From assembly GCA_037975125.1 (NCBI GenBank), contig CM075860.1, positions 40,151,391-40,215,390 of the forward strand: a DNA stretch of 64,000 nucleotides. Reading direction: 5' to 3'. The translations under genes were made by a program, and so were the position numbers. This document shows positions 1 to 11,420 of this stretch, in pieces. The stretch comes from Latrodectus hesperus (lineage: Eukaryota > Arthropoda > Arachnida > Araneae > Theridiidae). The notes under the pieces were generated by a model. That model was not told where the DNA came from. It was given only the letters and a program-made list of their open reading frames with translations, and made no database searches. Position 1 is the first letter of the stretch; each line of letters starts with the position of its first letter.

Positions 1-180
1 CGCTACCAAAAGCGAAAGTGGTGATATCTTATACAGTGAGGGGGGCATCTTCTCCTTGAAAGTAAAGGGATAAAGAAACAAACACAGAGGGAAAAAGGAA
101 TATCCATACCCGAACCAGTATTCGAACCCGAGACCAACAGCTTCGAAGTTAGGAACGCTAACCAGTCCGCCAATGGTCAG
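1..180 (-). repeat. tRNA-derived SINE, family E, cut by window start
   Basis: On the minus strand this reads from a tRNA-like head near position 180, with an A-box-like GGACTGGTTAGCG and a B box GGGTTCGAATAC, into a body rich in T and C. The body matches the one at 32153-32310 on the same strand (shared blocks around the 'ggatgtttctct'-type and 'gaagatg' segments). The 3' part continues beyond the window start. It lies about 0.9 kb upstream of the putative transcription start and is probably unrelated to gene function. Confidence 0.7.
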
Positions 181-810
181 CTTTATTTTAAAATTTTGAA
201 TTTAATTATCATAAAAGAAATCGAATAATTTTCCTTTAAAACTGAAATGTATTTTAGTATTTTCATTTTCAAAATTTAAAATATAAATATTTAAATTTAT
301 TCAATTAGAATTTTAAGTTTATGTCGTTACAGAAGAAAGAAATTCTTATATAAAACGTGATTAATTCATATGGAAATGTTCATAAAATAGCAATAAATGA
401 ATATTTAACTCATTAAATGCACCAAAATAATTTCAGGTATTTATTTAGTTTTGGTACTCTTTTTGTGTGAATGTTTCATTATGAAATCCTCTTTAAAAAT
501 CTTATTAAAATACAATTTGAAAAAATTAATAAATAAAATGGAAAATAAATCTAAGATGAAGAATTATTAATGATTTTTAAAATAATTTTAAAATATTTTA
601 TTTTTACTCATAATTATTTTTATTCTTCTTTATTATATTTATTTACTCATTTTATATAAAAATACTTATATACATACATTCATAATCATTTAGATCATAC
701 ACTTCCAAAACCATCAAATTCTAATTTCTTAATTAATGAATTAAAATCTAATTTATAATTTATTTCTAATTTAATAAACTCTAATTCAGTTGATTTTACA
801 ATTTAATAAA
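181..810. other. AT-rich upstream spacer, nothing recognised
   Basis: This stretch is very AT-rich, with A and T runs and no long reading frame. I see no repeat family, RNA gene or coding signal. Base composition changes sharply near 815, where the GC-richer promoter-proximal region begins. Confidence 0.6.
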
Positions 811-987
811 TTAAATCTGAGTGCTGTGCGCCTTTATTCGCGAAACAGTGGGAACAACATGTGATTTAGTCAATAATAATCTCCTAATGCAGGGGCGAAA
901 TAAAAAACCACGCAACCGAAACGGATATTGAGGGGAAAATGAAACAGAGGGGAAAAAAAGGGAAATAAAAAAGAACTTTTCAGGTGG

Positions 988-1014
988 CCCGTTAACTCAT
1001 TGGTCGTTAACGGG
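988..1014. promoter_or_regulatory. Inverted repeat CCCGTTAAC/GTTAACGGG around ATTGG
   Basis: Perfect 9-bp arms (988-996 and 1006-1014) flank a 9-base loop containing ATTGG at 999-1003, a CCAAT box on the minus strand. Each arm also contains the palindrome GTTAAC. It may be a dimeric transcription-factor site; no factor is assigned. Confidence 0.5.
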
Positions 1015-1016
1015 CG

Positions 1017-1024
1017 TGACGTCA
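1017..1024. promoter_or_regulatory. CRE/ATF palindrome TGACGTCA
   Basis: A full consensus cAMP-response element, the palindrome bound by CREB/ATF-type bZIP factors. It lies 48 bp upstream of the candidate initiator, a usual distance for such sites. Function is inferred. Confidence 0.55.
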
Positions 1025-1069
1025 TCGTTCCTACCTGTTGGCAGAGGATCCCAAATATTCCTCCGTCAT

Positions 1070-1075
1070 TCAGTC
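1070..1075 (+). promoter_or_regulatory. Arthropod initiator TCAGTC, candidate transcription start
   Basis: Matches the arthropod initiator consensus TCAGTY, with start at A1072. An unspliced 5' UTR would then be 313 nt. I do not see a convincing downstream promoter element at +28. A 5' UTR intron cannot be excluded. Confidence 0.4.
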
Positions 1076-1117
1076 TCTCTCCAGAGTTGAGGGCCGTTGT
1101 ACTTTTTCAACAGAAAG

Positions 1118-1296
1118 ATGGATTTGAACTACTTGCGACTGAACCTCAAATGGCCGTAAACGTGTGTCCGCTCACGGATTTTGTTTCGCTTTCTCTGGAA
1201 CCGTTCACAATCACCAATAGTGGATTTTATCATTTCGTTTCTTTATTGGATGTTTATCAAAAAAATATGGTACAGTGAATGTTTGTGTTTATTTGA
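1118..1296 (+). other. Three short upstream ORFs in the putative 5' leader
   Basis: If transcription starts near 1072 and the leader is unspliced, three AUG-initiated ORFs precede the main start: 1118-1159 (13 codons), 1150-1278 (42 codons, overlapping the first) and 1279-1296 (5 codons). None resembles a known protein. Upstream ORFs often lower main-ORF translation; here that is only an inference. Confidence 0.35.
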
Positions 1297-1384
1297 GCTT
1301 TCTTCTACAAGTGTTTTACCAATCTTAAATTTTTTTTTTAATTTCCTGTTCGAAGTTTGAAGATTTCTGGTAAAAAAAAAAAAA

Positions 1385-2396
1385 ATGGTGTGTCAGGATT
1401 TATCGTGCGTAGATCGGTTCGTGTCTAAATATTTCCGGATGCTTGGACGCGCTATAGCCAAGACTCCCGGATATTTCGTCATCGTGCCCATACTCGTGGC
1501 AGCTCTGTTCGGGTCCGGCCTCCAGAGAATACGATACGAAGATGACCCCGAATATTTATTCACGCCAACCAACGGACGCTCCAAGACGGAAAGGAAGATC
1601 GTGGAGACACTTTTTCCAATGAATTCTTCGAAAAACTTCGACTTGGGAAGGATCACGAGACCCGGACATTTCGGCAGAGTCATTGTCGTCCCTCGGGACG
1701 AAGGGTCGGTGTTGAGAAGCGAGATATTCGACGAGATAGACGAGCTGAACATGGTGGTCCAGAACTTGACCATCCACTTCGAAGAGCGTCTGTGGAGATA
1801 CGAGGACATCTGTGCCAGGAAACTGGGTGGGCACTGCTTTCGGAACGACGTCCTGGACTTCAAGTACCTGGTGAGGGAGATGGAAAACAACCCCGACTTG
1901 AAGATGACATTTCCCTTGATGCAGACTCCACATCGCGTCTACTTTTTGGGGGGTGCCCTTGGTGGTGTGGACACAGACAGCGATGGATCCATCGTCAATT
2001 GCAGTGCAGCGAACCTCATGTACTATCTGGACTGGAGTACCCCTAGGGCCGAAAGTATGGCTAGGCTGTGGGAAGCCACCTTTCTGGAAACTGTGGAATC
2101 TCTGAATGACCAATTCGAATATATTTCGTTGGCGATGTTTGTATCAAACACACTGACAAAGGAATTGCAGAAGAATACGCAAAGTGTGGTGCCTTTTTTG
2201 AGTCTCACACTTGTCATCATGTTGGTCTTCGCCATCGTCACTTGCATGATGGCGGATTGGGTAAAAAGCAAGCCATGGCTGGGTGTTATCGGTTGCATAT
2301 CCTCTATCATGGGTGTGGGGGCTGCCTTTGGACTAATTATGTACTTTAATCTGGAATTCATTGGAATCAATTTAGCTGCACCATTCCTCATGTTGG
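1385..2396 (+). CDS. Patched-related (PTCHD3/Ptr-like) membrane protein, coding exon 1
   Basis: Encodes residues 1-337 and the first base of codon 338 of a Patched-domain/RND-type protein. The family includes Patched, PTCHD3, fly Ptr and nematode ptr proteins, polytopic membrane proteins with a sterol-sensing domain; the ligand of this subfamily is not established. Visible parts: a short cytoplasmic N-terminus, TM1 at about 30-47, a large extracellular loop (48-265) with possible N-glycosylation sites N127 (NLT) and N205 (NCS), TM2 about 268-290, TM3 about 298-321 and the start of TM4. The N-terminal 'GYFVIVP...YEDDPEYLF' pattern is typical of PTCHD3-like proteins and supports this start, as does A at -3 and G at +4. 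A consensus donor GTAAGA starts at 2397. Coding GC is clearly higher than the flanks. Reading past the donor adds eight residues before a stop at 2423-2425, so 2396 is the better exon end. Confidence 0.92.
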
Positions 2397-2425
2397 GTAA
2401 GAGAGATTTCTATACTCATTTATAA

Positions 2426-3975
2426 CTCTATTTGTATATTCCATCAATGATTACATCATTTAATATGAAAAAGTAACTAATATGAAAATCAATTTAACTA
2501 TCGAAATATTGCCAAATACAATAAGATCTAATTCTAATTTGTTTTTCTGTAAATCTAAAATGAAATAAAAGACTACATAAAAATTACGCTTCGTAACAGT
2601 TTATATACTATGAGGATAAAATGGTTATATTTTCGAAATCTAAGATGCCTCTAAGACTAGTAAAGATAAAAATGTCCATTATTTCTTATATTCGTCATTC
2701 TAATGTATACATGAAAAATATTTATATGAAGTTATTAATAGATTTTAGGAAATTTTAATGAAGTAAAAAAAAAAATCTTAAGTTTAGTTGTTTGTTTTAA
2801 AATTTTGAAAGTTAATGAAATCTACAAAAGCAAAAATATATTAAAGTATTATATAAAAAAAACTCTAAACTTTTCTACGTGATTAAAATAAAATTGAGTG
2901 GTTAAAGATGTGACATTTAACAAGAGTTTTATTTTTTTTTTTTATCGAAGTTCAAAATCTTGTAAAGCTATAAATTCTGGTCAAATCGCTCTCGTGAAAA
3001 AATCCTTAGTTAAGCAAACAAATAAAATATAACTATTTCATTTTCATATATATATATATTACTCAAGTGAAAAAAGTTTGCTTAAAACTAATTTCTACAT
3101 TTAAATAAACGTAATACATTTTGTAAGTTTCTATAAAAAATATGTAATTCCCAAAACTTCTAGTTTTAAGAGAAGCACTTTTATGTACTCGAATGAACAT
3201 TTGAAGTGTTAAAGCAACCAAAATATTAAACTAGTTTTACGGTATATTTATATTTTTATAAGCTTTTAACGTTTATATAAGGAAACATAACCAATTCTCT
3301 CCAAAAATACATTATGTTTATTTTTATTAATCTGGTTTTGTATTACCGTACTATTATCTAAAATTAAAACTACAAAACTTTAAGTTTATAAAAATTCGAC
3401 ATCGTAATTTATGTTTCGAATAGATTTAGAAAAAACATTAAAATTAGAAACTTTTAACAAAATATTTTTTATAATAGATAAGATTATTAAATTAATAGTT
3501 AAGATAGTTAAGTGTAACTTTTTCTACTGTTCGAGTCTTCATCTCTCTTTATCGTGGTTAAGATGCTTCCTTGTGTCTGGGTCAGTGTTCCAATTGAAAG
3601 GCATGAATATTGAACGGTATTGTATTTCTTCTGATGGTGGTTAAATCTAGTTTTTATGTGGATTTCATAGCAGAGAGATAACCTATTAAGCATCTTTCTA
3701 AAATGTGTAAAATAATTGAAATAACAAAGCAAATTTTCCTATAAATACTTCATTTTGCAAGCTGATCAGTTAGTTAATTATTAGAATTGTTAAATTTTTA
3801 TTAAAAATTAGAACTTTTGCGTTTTGATTTGTAGTGGATAGTCTAATTCTTCAAATCTATACTGTAGTTTTTTTATATACCCAAATTTAACTTTCAGAAA
3901 AAAATTTGTGTGGGTCGTACTCACGTGATACATTAGAAGAAAATTGAATTCATCAACACCCACACTTCAATAGAT
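2426..3975. other. Intron, AT-rich, nothing recognised
   Basis: A/T runs, a short (TA)n tract near 3050 and no recognisable repeat head or protein-like reading frame. An AATAAA at 2564-2569 is noted because intron retention would give a short alternative C-terminus, but such hexamers are expected often in DNA this AT-rich. Confidence 0.5.
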
Positions 3976-4140
3976 GCTCCGAGCTACCAGCTAAACTGTT
4001 ATCACTTTGGTCTTAGATTCAATAGTTTATGGGTTCAAAACCCACCTGGGCTTTTTTGTAGTGGTTTGAAATTCGCATTAAACTGTAAGCTCCAATCTAT
4101 TTAGCTTTCATAGGTAAAAACTGAACATTGAGCGACAAAC
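3976..4140 (+). repeat. SINE family A, diverged full-length copy
   Basis: Follows the family A order throughout: 'gctccgagctaccagc' head, B box GGGTTCAAAACCC, the 'gtagtggtttgaaattc' body and the tail 'actgaacattgagcgacaaac'. Many substitutions mark it as an old copy. Confidence 0.7.
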
Positions 4141-4314
4141 TAACATTCAAAAAAGGCTTATGAAAAATTGGTAACAACCCTGTTCCCGTGAATAACAGTG
4201 GTTGAGATTGAACCTGCGACTTCACTCAGAATTGAGCAACTTGATTTTATCAGAGCATCTTAATAACCAAAAACTTTTATAAGACTTCTTAACGTCTATC
4301 TCGTATATATCATA

Positions 4315-4450
4315 CTGAGGGATTTTACTTTCAGTTCAAAAGTTTGTTAGTTCGAGTCTTATCTTTGGTATGGACGTGGTAGTTTAAGATACATTTTAAA
4401 CTGTCAGGGTCAAATTTGTCATCGTGAGAAACAATTGACCGTTGAGTTAA
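4315..4450 (+). repeat. SINE family A, degraded copy
   Basis: The 'ttcagttcaaaagtttgttagttcg' type segment, body and 'aattgaccgttgagtt' tail are recognisable. The 5' end is eroded. Reverse-strand B-box-like fragments lie nearby at about 4200-4260 and 4605-4660. Confidence 0.55.
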
Positions 4451-4664
4451 AAAAAAAAATAAAACCTCGGATTTAAAACCTTTGTGACTGCCTTTTAAAG
4501 GACTTATCATAATGGAATTCATTGAACTAAACTCAGAAATCTCAAATACTTACATTTTTCCTTTTTGCAGGCATATTATTGTATCAGCCATTTCTAGTTA
4601 GACAGTTAACTGGGATCGAACACAGGACCTCCCACTCTTATGAGATTTGTTACTGCCATGCCAT

Positions 4665-6215
4665 AAACATATCTTGACCAAGCAAAAAATTGGCATTAGT
4701 AAGAAATTTTCTATAAGGCAAACGTTAATTAAAAACTAATGATTTTCAAATTTTTCCCAATAAAGTTATTTGTTACTATAAAATACGAACCATGTTTGCA
4801 AGGACTAAATAGAATTCTTATATTTTTCTACCTCTATTTGTATAAATCCAACTAAGATTAATATTGTCGTGTTATTTTTTTAATGTAAAGTAATTTTTTT
4901 AATTTCTTAGGTTGTATATTAACAGCTTATAAAAAATTATATGAAATAATATTCCGAACTGAAAAAAATTGATTTTTTGAAATCAGTTTTTATATTACTT
5001 AGTAAATCAACTACATATACAATATAAATATTTAAAATGACAAATTATCACTCCGTGTATTTCACAGCTTAGGCATTTGATAATGTTTTCTATAATTACT
5101 GATTAATAAAAATGTAAAGGAATTAATAAATACATGAAAAATTTTGATTCACCAAACCTTCGTCTGTGACAATAACTATGCACATGTTTCATTTCTATGT
5201 AATTGCAGTCAAAATAATTATCTATCTTGCTACTGACACGGATTATAATCATTAAACCAAAGTTTTGCCAAAAACTTCAAAAAATTTAATATGGATGCCT
5301 TTTAACCATTTTAAAAATTTATAAATTTGTAATTGATGAATTTAAAAAAGCAAATCTGTTTTTAAACAATTACAGTATTCTAAAACTTTCAAAAAAGAAT
5401 ATATATTCATTCACAACTTGTATTAAAAATTATCTACATTCAAAATAATTTATTAATTTTTAATATAAATAATTTTAAAATCTTAGTCAGAATATAACAG
5501 GTATCGAATAAAATTTTACTTTTCATGATCTTATTTCTGATATTCATTTGCTGTGCTGAAAATTCAACAATCGCCAACATTGTCTTTCATTCCTTAATGC
5601 ATGGGTTCGAATCTCGTCTTGAATGAGACTTCGTATGCATAGTGGCCGCACGGCCATACTACGGAAATTTCGAATGATTTCCTCCACAAGAAATTTAATT
5701 AGTTTATAAGTAAGTTTTGCGATATTTTAGACTTTATTTTGTTTTGATTACAAATTTTGAGCATTTTTAATTCACCAATTTCTGCAGCACATTCTAAAAT
5801 ACTTTGAAGCGAAAGTTAATAAATAAATTTATTTCAATATTCATTATTCTCAACAGTCAATGTTTTTGAATTCTGTTCAAATGTGTTAAAGCATAAAATT
5901 TTTTATCTAATTCGTTATTCAAGGTAATGAACAATAAAATAGTTTTTAAAAATAAAATATAACAAAATTTGTAATTCAATCACCACTCATGTTAAGTAGC
6001 AGAACTGATAATTGAATGTCCAGCATTGTGGTCAGCAGTTCAAATCCTTGTAGCACTCCCTTCCTACTTGAGCGTGGATGTTTGCAGTCAAACATATCGC
6101 TTTTAATCACGTTGAATAAATAGACAAAATTGACCGCAAAGATATTCTTGGTCGTTAGCAATTATCTTTGTCATCTGAATCTGACTTCTAGATTAAAAAT
6201 TCACGGAACCAAACT
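4665..6215. other. Intron, AT-rich, only a degraded SINE trace
   Basis: Apart from a B-box-like GGGTTCGAATCTC near 5611, probably an eroded SINE, I see no element or coding signal. Confidence 0.45.
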
Positions 6216-6221
6216 GTCAAT

Positions 6222-6330
6222 TCGGCAACAAGAATGGTTAGCGCTCTTGCCTTTGACTTCTAATAGCTATAGGTCCTAGTCTATTTATCTCTCGTATGCA
6301 AAAAATGACCATTGAGTGACAAGCAATATG
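6222..6330 (+). repeat. SINE family A with internal deletion
   Basis: The head 'gaatggttagcgctcttgcc' is joined to the 3' part 'ggtcctagtct...aaaaaatgaccattgag', missing the B-box region and much of the body. More SINE fragments follow to about 6500. Confidence 0.6.
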
Positions 6331-6747
6331 TGTCTTATACTTTGAGTTCGATTCCTGTTATAAGAATGGATGATCGTCACTATTTATTATTTATTTTAAA
6401 CAGTAGGTAATGACCGAATTAATCTTTGTTTTGAGTCAACAGTTAGAATTCAATTCGCACCTCATGAGCGAATGTTTCTAGTGGTTCGATTCGTAAAAGT
6501 TCTCGCACGACACTCACTATAACTGCACTGCATACATTTTAGTGCCATGTAAGATGAGGGTTGTTCGACTGTGCAATTTAATATTTTTATATTGATATAA
6601 GCTTTTGAACATGCACTGATAACATAAGTTTAGTGGAAAATTATCGATTCATAAATTATGTTCATAAACTTACTCTTTCATGCAACCCAAACCCGATGTT
6701 TTAAACTGGCTAATTTTCTTTTATTCAATGTTTGCTTGCTTAGCAGC

Positions 6748-6781
6748 ATAATATATATATATATATATAATATTACGTGGA

Positions 6782-6850
<69 letters not shown>

Positions 6851-7023
6851 CGTGGATATATGTATATATATAATATTACGTGGATATATGTATATATATA
6901 ATATTACGTGGATATATGTATATATATATATATAATATTACATGGATATATATATATATAATATTACGTGGATATATATATATATATATAATATTACGTG
7001 GATATATATATATAATATTACGT

Positions 7024-7099
<76 letters not shown>

Positions 7100-7107
7100 C
7101 GTGGATA
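6748..7107. repeat. (TA)n array with repeated TAATATTACGTGG cores
   Basis: Long TA dinucleotide runs are interrupted nine times by a 'ttacgtgga' core. Eight of these read TAATATTAC followed by GTGG (one CATGG), and the last reads TATATTACGTGG. Spacing is roughly 24-33 bp except where TA runs have expanded at both ends. The tyrosine/isoleucine reading frames across it are artefacts of the repeat. Confidence 0.9.
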
Positions 7108-9139
7108 AATAAGAAAATAATAAATAAAAGAAAATGATTAAGAAACTTACTAGTTCATGTAAGGAATTTTTCTTAAGTTCATGAACATATTAATTTGTGA
7201 ATCAATAATTTGTCGTTAAACTAAAGTTATCAATGTTGTTCAGAAACTTGTAAAAACGTTAAAGTGCACATTAGATTTATAATGCCCGTTATAGATCGAG
7301 AAACCAACCAATTAGCATAAGGAAAACTGAATAAATAAAATGTCTGGAATGGCATAATAATTATTTCTAAATACAGCTAAAAGGAACTATCTTACGTAAT
7401 TTCACAGTGGTGACATATTTTGTGTATAAAATGTTTCAACGTTTGAAAAAAAAAACGCGCGTTCTGTTGAAGGAAAAAACAACCTGTATGCGTTCGTGAA
7501 CTTACGATCGCATTCCGTACTCATAACTACCTGTTAATCAGGTCACAAGGGTCGGGATTTTGCTGAGCATCTCAATACATTTGTCCTTCGCTTGATGCAT
7601 TTGTCCTCTGCATTTGAAATCTAAATGTCACTTAGACTATGTATTTTACATGCTTATTCCCTTCTAGTAATGTTTCCATTAAAATTTCATTTTCATCCAT
7701 TGAAATTTTAAAATTTTAAGCAAATAAATTAGTTATCAAAATTTAGACTGGAAATAATTTTAAAGCAGATTAAAATCAATAAAGAAAATGTGTTATATGA
7801 TTTAATTTATCGTTTTTGTATAAAATATGGAAGATTTTTCATGAACGTTCTCGTTTTTTTTAACCTAACATTTGCCAGAAACCTAAATATATTTAATTAT
7901 AATTTCCAAAAAATATTGAAATTTCTTAACGATTATAAATTTATTTTGAATATATATACAAGTTATTCTGGTTAGATTTAAGTGGAAAATTGAAAACATA
8001 ACGGATAGCATTTTGCCATGATTGAACAGATACTGCGGTCAATTCCAAGCATGAAAACTAGAATATTCGATATATCGAGGAAATCATTTTTTTCCTGTGT
8101 AGATTATCGTTCTTTTCAAACAAATTTTCTAAGAGAAAAACCAATCAGCTTTCAATCAGTTATTCTAGTCTTCAGTTCGTATGTTCCATTTTTATCTCTT
8201 GTAGTGATTCCGGACTAGGAAGTGAGATCCAACCCACTACCTTTCAGACACTAGAATCACTTCTTTCCCTGTTCAGATTACTATAGTAATTCGATTTGTT
8301 TACTATATAAAACAATCAATTACATTAATCTCTTGCATTTCCCTAGCCAGAAAGTTTTTTTATGCAGTTATTGTTATTAAAAAAACGTAACATTTGCAAG
8401 CCATGAAAATACTCTTTCAAGGGCCCATTTTTGTTAAAAGTTTTAAACTTCAAATCAACTTCAAAAAGCAGAAAATGTACTTTTAAAAATCTTTTATTGT
8501 TTTTAAGTATCTAATTCATTTTGATGATAAAATATATTTAAACATTTATATTTTATTGAATTCATCTGCAAGCTTTGGTATAGCATTAAAGGGAATTTAA
8601 CTTTGAATGATAAAATGGAATCTGTTAGTCAACAATATACTATAATTTAATAAAAATGTTCATTTTTTGTCTTTTCATAATAAAAATATTATAATAATTT
8701 TTATTAAAACTTTGAAAAATCTTAACTTTGTAATTTTTTTATATTGCATGAACGAAAGATGTTATACGTAATTGTTGGTTAGTACCATTTCGCATAACTT
8801 TGTTATCACGAATTTTATTGATTTATTGATATTCATATTGCCTAAAACAAGCGTGTTAAATAAATTCTTTTGATTACATATTTCGTTTCACTATATTGTT
8901 GAGATTTCTGTTAAATATTTGATTTGGTAAAGTTTTTTTTTGTAATATGTAGAATTCAACATGTTTCTATTATAAAAAATGGATTTTCCTTCTTTTATTT
9001 CCATTTTTTAAACAATTTTAAGCTTAATTATTAATATATAGCGACAATGTAATATTTTGTTTACAAGGAAAAAAAGTGTCCTTCATAATTATATAAATTA
9101 AATATTTTAATTTGAAATTAAAACTGTTTTGTCAAGTGA
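7108..9139. other. Intron, AT-rich, nothing recognised
   Basis: No SINE head, transposon end or protein-like frame is seen. A reverse B-box-like trace near 8220-8270 is too weak to assign. Confidence 0.45.
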
Positions 9140-9530
9140 AGATACTTAGATTCAGCAGGAAACTTGCGCCAAACTTCAAAGAGTCTGCCACCTCCAAGAA
9201 TGCCTGAACAATGAGGTCACGACTCAAGACACAAATTTGTTTCCTTTCACATATTTTTACGAAAAAACATTAAGTGACGGAAGGCAAATCCGGGGAAGGT
9301 CGTTTGTGTGCGTAACTATTCGTGTTCCAATGTGTCCATGGATTCTCTTTTGTCTGTGTTCCTTCGATAAATGGATCGTGATAACCACCTACGCCATTGC
9401 ATCACTAAGAATGTAATTTTGGCGAGATTCTCTCAACATCCGCAGTTATTTAACATCAAAACTGCCTGTGCCATCCTTTTGTGGCAGAAAGACACATTTT
9501 TCAGAAGTCTTGGCGAAGTGAGGTTATGAC
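9140..9530. other. GC-richer island in the intron
   Basis: Clearly less AT-rich than its surroundings and without the SINE or transposon signatures seen elsewhere. No long reading frame crosses it. It could be conserved regulatory DNA, an unrecognised exon or an old repeat; the sequence alone does not decide. Confidence 0.35.
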
Positions 9531-10460
9531 CAAGGAGACATCGTATGGTTTTTATGGCAAATTCTTACATTGTGAATTTTTTCTTGGCGATTGTTGCGTT
9601 ACGGCGTTGGTAGCCTTCAATGTTTGCAGTCTCACCAAGTGAATGACTGAGTTTAGAGAATTATACGATTCTGTGTTTTTATTTTCCTTTTGTTTCGTTA
9701 CTGTCTCTTGGAGGATGTTTATTCTGGTTTTATGTGCAAATGGTAATTATTTTGCCCACAACAAACAGTGTTTACTGTAAGTTAAGTACCCTAATATTTA
9801 CAGTGTTGTAATTCAATAAATATAAATCGCCTGTCATTTTCAATGTCGTAACTCAAATTTCATACCCCATGAATGAAAAATGCAAACAGGAGATATTTTA
9901 ATGTCTAGAAATTTCACGTCCAAACACTTTAGAGGAAATATTTATGGTGAAGTGTTCTTGAAATACTAGATAAAAGAAAGGATTGACTTTTGAAAATTTT
10001 TTAAAGGAGGAAAGAAATAGCCATAAGTCAACATTCTTTAAATTATCTTGTGTTATTTTAAAAGGTGTCACTTTTGCAATAAATTTAATGCAAATAAAAA
10101 TTGTTAGTTTCATTCTTGTTTCTGAATAACTTTCAAAAGATAAAAGAAAATGGATTGCACTTTCAAAAATTAAATTACTGTTGTGATAATTTATAACTTC
10201 AGTTATAAAATAAACCTATTCTCCAACAGCACAAGAAAAAAAATACATTTAGTTTAGGATTTTAACTAAAAAATGGAGTTATATATGAAAATATGTACTA
10301 GACATGCTGTTGAACTATTAAGCATAAATTTCTTTATTTAGATTATGGAAAAAATTAGTTTGCCAGATGTCTTAAAGTGTTATTAAGTGTTTTTATGCTT
10401 TCAAATGTATACTTTAACTAAAACTTATTTCATTTTCAAATTTATTTGCTGATTTTGTTA
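9531..10460. other. Intron, nothing recognised
   Basis: AT-rich with scattered short frames that look random in composition. No repeat or regulatory signature is assigned. Confidence 0.45.
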
Positions 10461-10600
10461 AACGGCCAGTGCTCTGACTTTCAGTTCAACAGTTTATTGG
10501 TTCGATTCCCACTTCATGCATCAATGTAACTGTTCGGAGTCCACTTAAACTACAACTCCCGGTTGAATTAGCACTCGTGTGAAGAAAGTAATCAAAGGGG
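10461..10600 (+). repeat. SINE family A, diverged copy
   Basis: Shows 'gtgctctgac', 'ttcagttcaacag', a B box GGTTCGATTCCC, 'ttcggagtccacttaaac' and a tail with 'attagcactcgtgtg'. Confidence 0.65.
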
Positions 10601-10863
10601 TAATATCAATTGTCAAATGGTTCATTTTTGGTAATTATTATTACAACTATAATTTATATAAAGTTTGTGGCTTTAGAATTTATTCCCAAAATATTTCGTA
10701 CTTTTAAATTCGTAATTTATCAGTGTTGGCAGAAAAATATTTGGGATAATTTTAATTGGTCTGATATTTTTTCTAAAATAATTTCCCAAATAGTAAAATG
10801 TGCACTCGAGTTTTTAATGCAAATTCGCAATAATTTTATTAAATAGTTGTTAATCATATACTA

Positions 10864-11047
10864 TTCCTTTTTATGTCGTACATTTAAGTAGTTTCTTTTT
10901 ATGTCGTACATTTACTATAAAATGATACTTTTATTATAAATATAATTATTTTGTTATCGCGAGGACATAATTATATCTTAGCGACATTTACATTATTGCA
11001 AGTGCATAATTATGTCTTAGCCTCATTTATTATAGCTAAGACATAAT
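10864..11047. repeat. Short tandem duplications and hairpin
   Basis: Two ~27-bp units sharing 'tttttatgtcgtacattta' (10864-10916) are followed by two units built on 'cataattat(a/g)tcttagc' (about 10965-11021). ATTATGTCTTAGC at 11009-11021 pairs perfectly with GCTAAGACATAAT at 11035-11047, a 13-bp stem with a 13-base loop. Confidence 0.6.
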
Positions 11048-11420
11048 ACATTAAGAAACTATCGTCTCTTAATTTTGCTGGAAATAGAATTGATTTATAT
11101 AGTAACTAATGTAGATTTTTTGATGAAAATGATTTTTATAGCTACAAAATAAGTATAAAAACAAAAATATACAAAACTGCATATAAAAATATAAGTAATA
11201 ATGACTCAATAAAAAATTTAATTATTTCTATAGTCGATAAATTAAATCTATAATAATATTTGGTTGAAATTCTAAATTCCTATTTTTGCAAAATCTAAAT
11301 AGTCCATTAATCAAGAAGTCACTGCCTAATATAAATATAACCTGTATCATAGAAACAAACTTTGGCAAGTTATCGTATGTACTTTACTCATTTTAAACTG
11401 TTTTTCCTAATTAAATTATT

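Larger units (their letters stand above)
815..1075 (+). promoter_or_regulatory. Candidate promoter region of the Patched-related gene
   Basis: A GC-richer block directly upstream of the coding exon, in otherwise AT-rich DNA. In order it holds a 9-bp inverted repeat with an ATTGG (reverse CCAAT) in its loop at 988-1014, a consensus cAMP-response/ATF site at 1017-1024, and a TCAGTC arthropod initiator at 1070-1075. There is no TATA box at the expected distance, so it would be an initiator-type promoter. The sites are seen directly; that they drive this gene is inferred from position and orientation. Confidence 0.5.

Noticed and set aside
1000..1278. 92-codon frame just upstream of the gene
   Set aside because: It has no ATG at its start (begins with TTG), no recognisable domain, and spans the promoter elements and candidate initiator. 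Only its ATG-initiated part is kept as an upstream ORF.
1393..2391. Minus-strand frames opposite exon 1
   Set aside because: Shadows of the real plus-strand coding exon; no independent protein features.
2564..2569. AATAAA as the true gene end
   Set aside because: The conserved protein clearly continues in the exon at 63725, and the hexamer is common in DNA this AT-rich. Mentioned only as a possible alternative end.
6658..7137. Two tyrosine/isoleucine-rich frames
   Set aside because: Translations of a (TA)n microsatellite.
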